64,000 bases of DNA from Klebsiella indica (GTDB taxonomy: Bacteria; Pseudomonadota; Gammaproteobacteria; Enterobacterales; Enterobacteriaceae), in assembly GCF_005860775.1 (NCBI RefSeq), contig NZ_VCHQ01000009.1, positions 124,001 to 188,000 of the forward strand. The letters are read 5' to 3'. The position numbers and the translations under genes are program-made. Positions 21,749-30,700 of this stretch are shown in pieces (positions within the stretch are counted from its first letter, which is position 1; the number at the start of each line of letters is the position of its first letter). The notes beneath the pieces were generated by a model, which saw only the letters and a list, made by a program, of their open reading frames with translations, did no database searches and was not told the DNA's origin.

Positions 21749-22429
21749 GTGTTAACTCGTGATTTCTTGATCAATGCGGATTGTAAAACAGCGTTTGGCG
21801 CTATTGAGGAATCGCTTCTCTGGTCAGCAGAGCAACGAGCTGCGTCTTTGGCAGCAACGCTGGCCTGTCGTCCAGATGATGGCTCGGTGTGGATCTTTGG
21901 CTATGGCTCGCTGATGTGGAATCCGGCGCTGGAGTACCGTGAATCCTGTACCGGTACATTGCCGGGCTGGCATCGTGCGTTTTGTCTGCGGCTCACCGCC
22001 GGACGCGGTAGCGTGAATCAGCCGGGGCGCATGCTGGCGCTGAAAGAGGGCGGACGCACCACCGGCGTCGCTTACCGCCTGCCCGATGAAACCCTCGAAG
22101 AAGAACTGACGCTCCTGTGGAAGCGAGAGATGATCACCGGCTGCTATCTGCCGACCTGGTGTAAACTGGATCTTGATGATGGCCGCCAGGTTAATGCATT
22201 AGTCTTTATTATGGATCCGCGCCACCCGCTGTTTGAAGCGGATACCAGCGCGCAGGTGATCGCTCCGCTGATCGCGCGCGCCAGCGGTCCGCTTGGCACC
22301 AATGCGCAGTATCTGTTTGCGCTCGATCAGGAGCTGCGTAAACTCGGCATGTACGATGCGTGCCTCGACGATCTGGTCGGGAAGGTGCGTCATTTGCTGG
22401 GGGAAAACAGCCAGCCTGGGCTGGCTTGA
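21749..22429 (+). CDS. chaC: Glutathione-specific gamma-glutamylcyclotransferase ChaC
   Basis: Splits glutathione into 5-oxoproline and Cys-Gly. 226 residues from a GTG start with GGAGG nearby. The substrate-binding YGSL is at 52-55 (VWIFGYGSLMWNPALE) and the presumed catalytic Glu127 is in LTLLWKREM. Both agree with the ChaC family. The C-terminus is a few residues shorter than in E. coli and diverges there. It may be co-transcribed with chaB, 149 bases upstream. Confidence 0.95.
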   Translation: MLTRDFLINADCKTAFGAIEESLLWSAEQRAASLAATLACRPDDGSVWIFGYGSLMWNPALEYRESCTGTLPGWHRAFCLRLTAGRGSVNQPGRMLALKEGGRTTGVAYRLPDETLEEELTLLWKREMITGCYLPTWCKLDLDDGRQVNALVFIMDPRHPLFEADTSAQVIAPLIARASGPLGTNAQYLFALDQELRKLGMYDACLDDLVGKVRHLLGENSQPGLA

Positions 22430-22464
22430 GGATAAATCGCCCGGTTTGCCCCGGGCGAAGGTTA

Positions 22465-22707
22465 TCAGGCGGGAACGTAGCTGATTGAGTGCTCCAGCGA
22501 CTGGCTGTGGCTGTCGATGAGAACGTTCCAGGTGCCGCTGTACGGCACGGTCAGATACGCGCTATCTCTGTCCTGCACACTCAGAATATCCGCATGACTG
22601 TCGCCAGGCACTTTGGCGCTCATCAGATGAATATGGCAGCGCTCGGAGCAACGCACTACCAAAGTATCACCGCCAAACAACGTTAAACTTGCTTTTACCA
22701 TTGCCAT
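22465..22707 (-). CDS. Small DUF1883-like protein
   Basis: An 80-residue protein. The pattern of short beta strands (VKASLTLFGGDTLVVRC, HIHLMSAKVPG, AYLTVPYSGTWNVLID) resembles the DUF1883 fold, in which a strand with a small residue before W precedes a V-I-D strand. No catalytic residues are apparent and no function is known. It is convergent with chaC, 35 bases apart. In E. coli K-12 I recall no gene here between chaC and ychN, so it is likely a lineage-specific gene. Confidence 0.7.
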   Translation of the reverse strand: MAMVKASLTLFGGDTLVVRCSERCHIHLMSAKVPGDSHADILSVQDRDSAYLTVPYSGTWNVLIDSHSQSLEHSISYVPA

Positions 22708-22945
22708 TTACTCTCAACCCCATTTCTGTCTACAGCGTCCTGCCAGCCCATTAACCCGCGTGATATTGTTCACACTTTGTTCTATGCATAACACCAAAGG
22801 GAAGGCGGGCTGATGCTGATTTTGATCAAAAAATGGAGTAACGATTAAACAAAAATGACATTGTGCCTGAAAGCTTTCAGCTGGCATTGTTTTCGATTAA
22901 TAAACGCCGCCAGCCTGATATTAAATCCCGTTTAAAGGCCACTTT

Positions 22946-23299
22946 TTAGAAAGTCAGGACGTTATCCGCCGCCAGCGTCCACTGCGCCAGTTCCACAAGC
23001 GTACCAATCTCCACCCCCTCAATCAGCGGTAGCGCGCTGACTCCCCGGCCATCGGCGCAGGTTTTGCATAGCTTCACCGGTACGTTTTGCGCGGTAAGGA
23101 TCTCCAGCATCTGCTGGATGTTATAGCCTTCCGTCGGCTTCTGACCGCGTAGCCCGGCCGTGACCGCATCTGACATTAAAAACAGCTTGAGCTCCAGGTC
23201 GGACTGCTGTTCGCGCAGGGCAATGGCCAGGCGCAGGCTATTAAACAGGGATTCGCTGCCGTAGGCGGCACCGTTAGCGATAATCACAATGCGTTGCAT
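22946..23299 (-). CDS. ychN: DsrE/F-like protein YchN
   Basis: A 117-residue protein matching E. coli YchN over its full length. It belongs to the DsrE/DsrF/TusD-like sulfur-relay family and forms a hexamer. The N-terminal strand-loop IVIANGAAYGSESLFNSLRL and the Cys-containing segment VKLCKTCADGRG are visible. A role in sulfur transfer is suggested by the family but not established. It marks the left border of the nitrate assimilation genes. Confidence 0.94.
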   Translation of the reverse strand: MQRIVIIANGAAYGSESLFNSLRLAIALREQQSDLELKLFLMSDAVTAGLRGQKPTEGYNIQQMLEILTAQNVPVKLCKTCADGRGVSALPLIEGVEIGTLVELAQWTLAADNVLTF

Positions 23300-23366
23300 A
23301 AGGACTCCTTCTATAAGGCACGGTTATTGCTAGGTTGAAGTATAAAGCGTTAACCCGGGAGGGGGT

Positions 23367-24563
23367 ATGAATAATACGGCTGGTGATGCGCCGGAGGCGA
23401 TCGACTGGTGTGTGCGTGCGCGTCGACTACAGAAACAGCAACTGCATCAGTTGGCGGAACAGGGGGCACTGGCAAGTCAGATAAGCGCTCTGGTGCATAT
23501 GTTACAGTGCGAGCGCGGCGCGTCAAATATCTGGTTGTGCTCCGATGGCCGACTTTATGCCGCAGAATGCCGGGCGGGCGCCGCCCTGGTTGATGAACAA
23601 CTTATACTCTTTTATGCGGCGCTGGCGCCGGCCCGTCGCTCAGCCAGCAGCGCGTTATGCTGGCGTATCGCCGGCGCGGTGTGGCATCTCGCGCGGCTGA
23701 CGGCGTTGCGCGAACGCGTGCGCGAGCGGGGGATGACCGCCGAGGAGGCGACAGAGCAGTTCAGCCGTATTATTCGCCATTTGCTGAATATCGTCCCGCA
23801 GCTTAATGAGAGCATTGACGATCCGCAAATTGCCGGGCGAATGGTGGCGCTCTACAGCTTTATGCAGGGCAAAGAACTGACCGGACAGGAGCGCGCGCTG
23901 GGCGCGCTGGGCTTTGCTCGCGGAGAGTTTAGCGATGATCTACGTCAGCAACTGGTGGATCGCATTGATGGTCAGCAGCCCTGTTTCGACAGTTTTCAGG
24001 TTTTAGCCAATCCGCCGCAAACCACCCTGTTTATTGAACAGTGTCAGGCCAGTCTGGAAATTGAGCAGCTACGGCGTATTGCCTGCACCCGTCAGCCTCC
24101 GGCGGATGACGGTGAAACAGCGCTGCGCTGGTTTAGCGCCCAGACGCAGCGCCTGGAACTGTTGCGTGGAGTGGAAGAACTGCTGATTGTCGATTTGCTT
24201 AACGCCACCGATGCTCTGCTCAATGGCGAAGAACAGGATATTCAGATCCCGCCCGCTGACTGGCTGGATAGTGAGATCGGCGACGCTCATCGACTGGATA
24301 AACAGCTTTTACCCCTGGTGCGCCAGCAGGCCCATGAGCTGCAACAGCTCTCCGCCCAGCTTGCCTCTCTGAAAGATGCGCTTGAAGAGCGCAAGCTGAT
24401 TGAAAAAGCCAAAAGCGTACTGATGGCCCACCAGGGGATGCAGGAAGAGCAGGCCTGGCAGGCACTGCGTAAAATGGCGATGGATAAGAACCAACGCATG
24501 GTTGAGATCGCCCGCGCGCTGCTGACGGTGAAATCATTATGGCAGTTACCCCAAAAGGAGTAG
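23367..24563 (+). CDS. nasR: Nitrate/nitrite-responsive antitermination regulator NasR
   Basis: A 398-residue RNA-binding regulator of the Klebsiella nasF operon. The N-terminal ~300 residues form the all-helical NIT domain, which senses nitrate and nitrite; it includes LVHMLQCERGASNIWL and VALYSFMQGKELTGQERALG. The C-terminal ~60 residues form an ANTAR domain, with LKDALEERKLIEKAKSVLMA and QAWQALRKMAMDKN. On nitrate binding it allows RNA polymerase to pass the terminator in the nasF leader. GGGAGGGGG precedes the ATG. Its target leader lies immediately downstream (24692-24791). Confidence 0.96.
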   Translation: MNNTAGDAPEAIDWCVRARRLQKQQLHQLAEQGALASQISALVHMLQCERGASNIWLCSDGRLYAAECRAGAALVDEQLILFYAALAPARRSASSALCWRIAGAVWHLARLTALRERVRERGMTAEEATEQFSRIIRHLLNIVPQLNESIDDPQIAGRMVALYSFMQGKELTGQERALGALGFARGEFSDDLRQQLVDRIDGQQPCFDSFQVLANPPQTTLFIEQCQASLEIEQLRRIACTRQPPADDGETALRWFSAQTQRLELLRGVEELLIVDLLNATDALLNGEEQDIQIPPADWLDSEIGDAHRLDKQLLPLVRQQAHELQQLSAQLASLKDALEERKLIEKAKSVLMAHQGMQEEQAWQALRKMAMDKNQRMVEIARALLTVKSLWQLPQKE

Positions 24564-24586
24564 ATGCACAATCCGTGGGCATTTGC

Positions 24587-24603
24587 TGCCAGTCAACGGT
24601 GCA
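24587..24603. promoter_or_regulatory. Possible NtrC-binding site upstream of the nasF promoter
   Basis: The 17-base sequence starts TGC, ends GGTGCA and matches about nine of the twelve defined positions of the NtrC consensus TGCACC-N5-GGTGCA. It lies about 90-105 bases upstream of the predicted start site, a normal activator position for sigma-54 promoters. Confidence 0.4.
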
Positions 24604-24665
24604 ATTTTAGCGACCGCCGGACCATTGCGGCGGTGAAAACCGCGGAAAATAGCGCGGTGCGGATC

Positions 24666-24681
24666 TGGCATCAGGTTTGCA
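24666..24681 (+). promoter_or_regulatory. Sigma-54 promoter of nasFEDCBA
   Basis: TGGCAT, five bases, then TTGCA: the -24 GG and -12 GC elements with the correct spacing. Transcription would start near 24692. A sigma-54 promoter agrees with the known nitrogen (Ntr) control of this operon in Klebsiella. Confidence 0.85.
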
Positions 24682-24714
24682 TTATACAAAACGAGTGAAT
24701 AAAGGTTTTGGGCA

Positions 24715-24734
24715 ACGAGCCAATGGCGGTTCGT
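24715..24734 (+). promoter_or_regulatory. nasF leader hairpin with ANTAR-type hexaloop (NasR target)
   Basis: Seven-base-pair stem ACGAGCC/GGTTCGT (one G-U pair) closing the six-base loop AATGGC. The loop has A at position 1 and G at position 4, the features known to be read by ANTAR proteins. It stands 16 bases before the terminator stem. Confidence 0.78.
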
Positions 24735-24750
24735 ATGTCCATGGATAAAG

Positions 24751-24791
24751 GCGTCCTGCAGTGCGTAAGCACTGCCGGACGCTTTTTTTTT
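24751..24791 (+). terminator. Leader terminator (attenuator) upstream of nasF
   Basis: Composite stem: outer arms GCGTCC and GGACGC enclose inner arms GCAGTGC and GCACTGC around a GTAA loop, followed by nine T residues. It would stop transcription 18 bases before nasF unless NasR acts. A terminator here, inside a leader rather than after a gene, is the mark of the nas antitermination system. Confidence 0.92.
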
Positions 24792-24808
24792 GCGTTTCTG
24801 GAGCAGGT

Positions 24809-26065
24809 ATGGGCGAAAAATTTACGATTTCACGGCGGCGTTTATTACAGGCTGGTGCCGCGCTGGGCGGTGCGATGCTGCTGCCCGGCATGATGCAGAC
24901 GGCATGGGCGGCAGGCTCGGATAAGCCGGAACAGACCACCGTGCGGGTGGGGTTTATTCCGTTGACCGACTGTGCCCCCATAGCCATTGCCTCCCTGAAA
25001 GGGTTCGATAAAAAGTACGGTATTACGCTCGTGCCGAGTAAAGAGGCCAGTTGGGCGGCGGTGCGCGACAAGCTGATCGCCGGCGAGCTTGATGCGGCGC
25101 ACATTCTCTACGGCATGCTTTACGGCCTTGAACTGGGGATCGCCAGTAAACCGCAGTCGATGGCGAATCTGATGACCCTTAACCGCAACGGCCAGGGGAT
25201 TAGCCTCTCCAGCGAGTTACAGGAGAAAGGAATAACCGACCTTAGCGGGCTGAAAAAAATGATCGGCCAGAGCGCGCCGGGCACCTACACCTTTGCCCAT
25301 ACCTTTCCCACCGGCACCCACGCGATGTGGCTCTACTACTGGCTGGCGAGCGGCGGAATTAATCCGTTTGAAGATGTACGCACCGTTGTGGTGCCACCGC
25401 CGCAAATGGTGATGAACATGCGCATCGGCAATATGAGCGGCTTCTGCGTTGGCGAGCCGTGGAACGCGCGCGCCATTAATGACCGCATCGGTTTCACCGC
25501 CGCCACATCCCAGGATATCTGGCCTGAACATCCGGAAAAAGTTCTCGGTACCCGCAGCGAATGGGTTGAACGTAACCCGAATAGTGCCCGCGCGCTGGTG
25601 GCCGCACTTATGGAGGCGCAGCGCTGGATCGCGGCCTCTGCGGATAACACCCGTGAAACGGCGCGCATTCTTGCCAGGCGCGCATGGCTGAATACCAAAG
25701 AACAGTATCTCACCGGACGAATGCTCGGCGAATACGACAACGGACTTGGCCGTCACTGGCAGGATGCGCACCCGATGCGCTTCTACGCCGGGGGAGAGGT
25801 GAGCTTCCCGTGGCTCTCGGACGGTATGTGGTTTTTAACCCAGTTCCGCCGGTGGGGAATGCTGAAATCAGCGCCGGATTATCAGGCGGTGGCCCGGCGC
25901 ATTAACCGAATTGACGTCTGGAAAGAGGCGGCACAGGCGGTAGGCGGTATTAGCACGCCGACGCAGTTGCTGCGTAGCAGTACGTTACTGGACGGTAAGG
26001 TCTGGAACGGGATTGACCCTGAGGGCTACGCCCGCAGTTTCGCGATTCAATATAAGGGGGCATGA
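24809..26065 (+). CDS. nasF: Nitrate/nitrite ABC transporter substrate-binding protein
   Basis: A 418-residue periplasmic binding protein of the NrtA/NasF family that captures nitrate or nitrite for uptake. The ATG at 24809 gives a twin-arginine signal (SRRRLLQAGAALGG), so export is by Tat; upstream in-frame codons fall in the attenuator and are not coding. The mature protein begins the NrtA-like fold with VRVGFIPLTDCAPIAIA and includes the HIGHly conserved ligand region around GNMSGFCVGEPWNARA. The stop is one base from nasE. Confidence 0.95.
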   Translation: MGEKFTISRRRLLQAGAALGGAMLLPGMMQTAWAAGSDKPEQTTVRVGFIPLTDCAPIAIASLKGFDKKYGITLVPSKEASWAAVRDKLIAGELDAAHILYGMLYGLELGIASKPQSMANLMTLNRNGQGISLSSELQEKGITDLSGLKKMIGQSAPGTYTFAHTFPTGTHAMWLYYWLASGGINPFEDVRTVVVPPPQMVMNMRIGNMSGFCVGEPWNARAINDRIGFTAATSQDIWPEHPEKVLGTRSEWVERNPNSARALVAALMEAQRWIAASADNTRETARILARRAWLNTKEQYLTGRMLGEYDNGLGRHWQDAHPMRFYAGGEVSFPWLSDGMWFLTQFRRWGMLKSAPDYQAVARRINRIDVWKEAAQAVGGISTPTQLLRSSTLLDGKVWNGIDPEGYARSFAIQYKGA

Positions 26066-26066
26066 G

Positions 26067-26951
26067 ATGAAACACGCATACAAAACGCAACCGCAGGCCA
26101 GCGCTGAAAAAGCGTCCGGTGAAGTGATCGCCATGCCGCCGGTACAGGTTCGCAAAACCACGCCGCCGGTGAGCCGCTGGCTGAGCGATATCTTCCAGCG
26201 TCTGCTGCCGCCGCTGCTGGGGCTAGGATTACTGCTGTTGGGATGGCAACTGGCGGCGATGAACAGCAAAGGTTTTCCCACGCCGCTCAGCACTCTCGAT
26301 TCCGCGATGACCATTTTCGCCGACCCCTTTTATCGGGACGGACCGAACGATATGGGCATCGGCTGGAACGTCCTGGCATCGCTGCAGCGCGTGGCGGTCG
26401 GATTTGGTCTCGCCGCGCTGGCCGGTATTCCGCTGGGCTTCCTGATTGGTCGCTCACTATTCTTCGCCCGCATGTTTAACCCGTTGATTGCGCTGTTGCG
26501 TCCGGTGAGTCCGCTGGCCTGGCTGCCTATCGGTCTGCTGTTATTCCAGAAAGCGGAACCGGCTTCCAGCTGGACCATTTTTATCTGCTCCATCTGGCCG
26601 ATGGTGATTAACACCGCCGAGGGCGTGCGGCGTATTCCCGAGGATTATCTCAACGTGGCCAGAGTACTGCAGCTTTCCGAATGGACGGTGATGCGCAAGA
26701 TCCTCTTTCCGGCGGTTTTGCCCGCGGTGCTGACCGGCGTTCGCCTCTCTATCGGGATCGCCTGGCTGGTGATTGTCGCCGCCGAAATGCTCACCGGAGG
26801 CTTAGGAATCGGCTTCTGGATCTGGAACGAATGGAACAACCTCAACGTAGAAAACATCATCATCGCCATCATCATTATCGGCGTGGTCGGATTACTGCTG
26901 GAGCAGGGGCTGATGTTGCTCGCCCGGCGTTTCAGCTGGCAGGAAAAATAA
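26067..26951 (+). CDS. nasE: Nitrate/nitrite ABC transporter permease
   Basis: A 294-residue inner-membrane permease of the NrtB/SsuC family, carrying nitrate across the membrane as a dimer. The first ~45 residues are cytoplasmic and Pro/Lys-rich; about six spans follow. The EAA loop that contacts the ATPase is around VARVLQLSEWTVMRKILFPA. The ATG at 26067 is one base past the nasF stop and gives the usual length for the family; the frame upstream overlaps nasF. Confidence 0.95.
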   Translation: MKHAYKTQPQASAEKASGEVIAMPPVQVRKTTPPVSRWLSDIFQRLLPPLLGLGLLLLGWQLAAMNSKGFPTPLSTLDSAMTIFADPFYRDGPNDMGIGWNVLASLQRVAVGFGLAALAGIPLGFLIGRSLFFARMFNPLIALLRPVSPLAWLPIGLLLFQKAEPASSWTIFICSIWPMVINTAEGVRRIPEDYLNVARVLQLSEWTVMRKILFPAVLPAVLTGVRLSIGIAWLVIVAAEMLTGGLGIGFWIWNEWNNLNVENIIIAIIIIGVVGLLLEQGLMLLARRFSWQEK

Positions 26952-26961
26952 GGAGTCGCAG

Positions 26962-27750
26962 ATGAAACCATTAATTCAGGTCCAGGCCGTCAGCCAGCGT
27001 TTCAATACCGCCAGTGGCGAATTTCTGGCGTTGCAAAACGTCTCTTTCGATATCTATGAAGGGGAGACCATCAGCCTGATAGGTCATTCCGGCTGCGGTA
27101 AATCAACCCTGCTGAATCTGATTGCCGGTATTACCCACCCGACGGAGGGCGGCTTGTTATGTGATAACCGCGAAATTGCCGGACCGGGGCCGGAACGCGC
27201 GGTGGTGTTCCAGAACCACTCGTTGCTGCCGTGGCTGACCTGTTTCGACAATGTCGCGCTGGCGGTAGACCAGGTATTCCGTCACAGCATGAACAAAGCC
27301 GAGCGCAGGGAGTGGATTGCGCACAACCTTGAGCGTGTGCAGATGGGACATGCGCTGCACAAACGGCCGGGTGAAGTCTCCGGTGGGATGAAGCAGCGCG
27401 TCGGCATCGCCCGCGCGCTGGCGATGAAACCGAAGGTATTGCTGCTGGATGAACCCTTTGGCGCGCTCGATGCCCTGACGCGGGCGCATTTGCAGGATGC
27501 GGTCATGCAGATTCAACAGTCGCTCAATACCACCATCGTGATGATTACTCATGATGTTGACGAAGCGGTGCTGCTTTCCGATCGGGTGCTGATGATGACT
27601 AATGGTCCGGCGGCGACGGTGGGCGAGATCCTGGACGTCAATTTACCGCGCCCGCGTAATCGTGTTCAGCTGGCGGATGATAGCCGCTATCACCACCTGC
27701 GCCAGCAGATCCTGCATTTCCTCTATGAAAAACAGCCGAAAGCGGCATAA
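26962..27750 (+). CDS. nasD: Nitrate/nitrite ABC transporter ATPase
   Basis: A 262-residue ATP-binding subunit that drives the NasEF transporter. Walker A is GHSGCGKST (residues 41-49), the signature is [16 protein letters not shown], Walker B is [12 protein letters not shown] and the switch His is in MITHDVDEA. These place it with NrtD, SsuB and TauB importers. AAGGAG lies just before the start, which is 10 bases after nasE. Confidence 0.96.
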   Translation: MKPLIQVQAVSQRFNTASGEFLALQNVSFDIYEGETISLIGHSGCGKSTLLNLIAGITHPTEGGLLCDNREIAGPGPERAVVFQNHSLLPWLTCFDNVALAVDQVFRHSMNKAERREWIAHNLERVQMGHALHKRPGEVSGGMKQRVGIARALAMKPKVLLLDEPFGALDALTRAHLQDAVMQIQQSLNTTIVMITHDVDEAVLLSDRVLMMTNGPAATVGEILDVNLPRPRNRVQLADDSRYHHLRQQILHFLYEKQPKAA

Positions 27751-27760
27751 GGGGACGGTA

Positions 27761-30700
27761 ATGACGCGGCGACTGGTGATTATCGGCAACGGCATGGCGG
27801 CGACCCGACTGGCGCAGGCGCTGGCGGAGCGCGATGCGCAGCGGTTTAGCATCACCATTATTGGCGATGAGCCGTGCCAGGCCTATAACCGCATTCAGCT
27901 GTCGCCGGTGCTTGGCGGCGAGAAAATGGCTATCCAGACTCGGCTGCTGCCTGATGAGTGGTATCGGCAGCATGGCGTAACGGTACGTAACGGCGAATCG
28001 GTAATCGCGGTCGATATTCACGCCCGCTCGCTACAAACCACCGGTGGTGAACTTTTCTGGGATGAACTGGTGTTCGCGACGGGATCGCTGCCGTTTACTC
28101 CGCCCTTGCCGGGTGTTGAGCTCCCGCATGTCTTTGCTTTCCGTACCCTGGCGGACGTCGAGGGCATTCTGGCTATCGATGGCCCGGCGGTAGTGATTGG
28201 CGGCGGCGTGCTTGGCGTGGAGGCCGCTGCGGCGCTGAGACGTCATGGTGACAATGTCACTTTACTCCATCGCGGACGCTGGCTGATGGAACAGCAAACG
28301 GATGCGTTTGCCGGTGAGCAATTGCAGATACAGCTCGCGGAGCGCGGAATTCACTGCGTGATGGAAAGCCGTATTGCGGCGATTAATGCACATCAGGTGT
28401 TGCTGGAGGATGGCCGGGCGTTTGCTGCTGCGCGGGTGGTGCTGGCAACCGGCGTCCAGCCGAATAAGCAACTGGCCGAACGCAGCGGCCTGGCCTGTGG
28501 CCGCGGCATTATCGTCAACCGTCAGTTGGCTACCGCCCTGCCGGGGATCAGCGCCATTGGCGAATGCTGCGAAATTGACGGTCAGACCTGGGGACTGGTG
28601 GCGCCGTGCCTGCGTCAGGCCGAGGTGCTCGCCGAACGTTTATGCGGCGCTCCCGGCGAGGATTTCAGCTGGCAGGATAGCGGCACGCGGCTGAAAGTCA
28701 CCGGTATTGAGCTGTTCAGCGCCGGCGATCTGCGGGCGGATGAACAGGATGAAATTTGCACCAGCTGGGACCCGCTGGATCGCCACTACCGTCGCCTGTT
28801 GCTGCGTGACGGCAAGCTGCGCGGCGTCCTGTTGCTGGGCGATTGCGCCAGCGCCGCGCCGCTCACCTCTCTGCTGGGGGAATACTCTTCCGCGCCGGCA
28901 GAGTGGCTATTTAATCCATCTTCAACGATGCAGCCGAGTGCTGCGGGACAAACGACAATGACAAAACCTGTTTTAGCGCTGGTCGGACACGGCATGGTCG
29001 GCCACCACTTTCTTGAGCAATGCGTCAGCCGTAACCTTCATCAACAATACCGGATTGTGGTGTTCTGCGAAGAGCGCTATGCCGCTTATGACCGGGTCCA
29101 TCTCTCGGAATACTTTTGCGGACGCAGCGCGGAATCACTGTCGCTGGTCGAAGGCGATTTTTTTACCCGGCACGGCATTGAGCTGCGTCTGGGCGAGGCG
29201 GTCGCCAGTATTGACCGCGAGGCGCACGTTGTGCGCGATGTGTCTGGCCACGAAACGCACTGGGATAAGCTGGTGCTGGCGACGGGTTCTTATCCGTTTG
29301 TTCCGCCGGTGCCGGGTAATAATCTTGCTGGCTGCTTTGTCTACCGCACGCTTGACGATCTCGACCAGATCGCCGCTCGCGCCGCGCATTCTCGCCGCGG
29401 GGTGGTCATCGGCGGGGGGCTGCTTGGGCTGGAAGCGGCCAACGCGCTGAAGCAACTGGGGCTGGAAACCCATGTTGTCGAGTTTGCCCCGAATCTGATG
29501 GCGGTACAACTGGATAACGGCGGCGCGGCGATGCTACGCGAGAAGATTGGCGATCTGGGCGTTGGGGTACATACCAGCAAGGCGACGACGGAAATTGTCG
29601 AGAATGAGCATGGGTTGCAGTTGAACTTTGCCGATGGCGGCTCGTTAGTGACCGATATGGTGGTGTTCTCTGCCGGTATTCGCCCGCAGGATGCGCTGGC
29701 CCGCAACAGCGATCTGAAGACGGGCGAGCGCGGCGGGATTTGCATCGACAATCAGTGTCGCACCTCCGACCCGGCTGTGCTGGCGATTGGCGAATGTGCC
29801 CTGTGGGAGAACAAAATCTATGGCCTGGTGGCCCCCGGCTATCAGATGGCACGTACCGCGGCGGCAGTGCTGGCAGGTGAAGAGGCCAGCTTCACCGGGG
29901 CTGACATGAGCACTAAACTGAAGCTGCTGGGCGTCGATGTCGCTTCTTTTGGCGATGCCCACGGGCGCACACCGGGCTGCCAGAGCTACCAGTGGTCCCA
30001 CGGACCGGAGCAGATCTACAAAAAAATTGTTGTCAGCCAGGAGGGGAAAACGCTGCTTGGCGGCGTGCTGGTCGGCGATGCCAGCGACTATTCCACGCTG
30101 CTACAGATGATGCTTAACGGTATGGCATTGCCCGCACGCCCGGAAAGCTTAATCCTTCCGGCGCTGGAGGGCAGCGCGGCAAAAGCGCTCGGCGTGGCGG
30201 CGCTACCGGACAGCGCGCAGATTTGTTCCTGTCACAACGTCAGCAAAGGCGATATCTGCCAGGCGGTGAGCAACGGCGCGGGCGATATGGCGGCGATAAA
30301 GCGCTGCACCAAAGCGGCGACCGGCTGCGGCGGCTGTAGCGCGCTGGTTAAACAAGTGATGGAGTATCAGCTTGCGGAGCAGGGTGTGGAAGTCAAAAAA
30401 GATATCTGCGAGCACTTCCCATGGTCACGCCAGGAAATCTACCACCTGGTGCGCGTCAACCATATCCGGACTTTCGACCAACTGATTGCCCGCTATGGTC
30501 AGGGGTACGGCTGTGAAATTTGTAAACCGCTGGTGGCCTCGGTGCTGGCCTCCTGCTGGAACGAATATCTGCTGAAACCGGCGCATCTGCCGCTTCAGGA
30601 TACGAACGATCGCTACTTCGCCAATATCCAGAAAGATGGCACCTATTCGGTAGTGCCGCGCATGGCGGCAGGGGAAGTCACGCCGGATGGGTTGATTGCG

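Noticed and set aside
22941-23366. Insertion or attachment site marking the left edge of the nas genes
   Set aside because: No direct repeat, tRNA or integrase found at either edge of the nas block.
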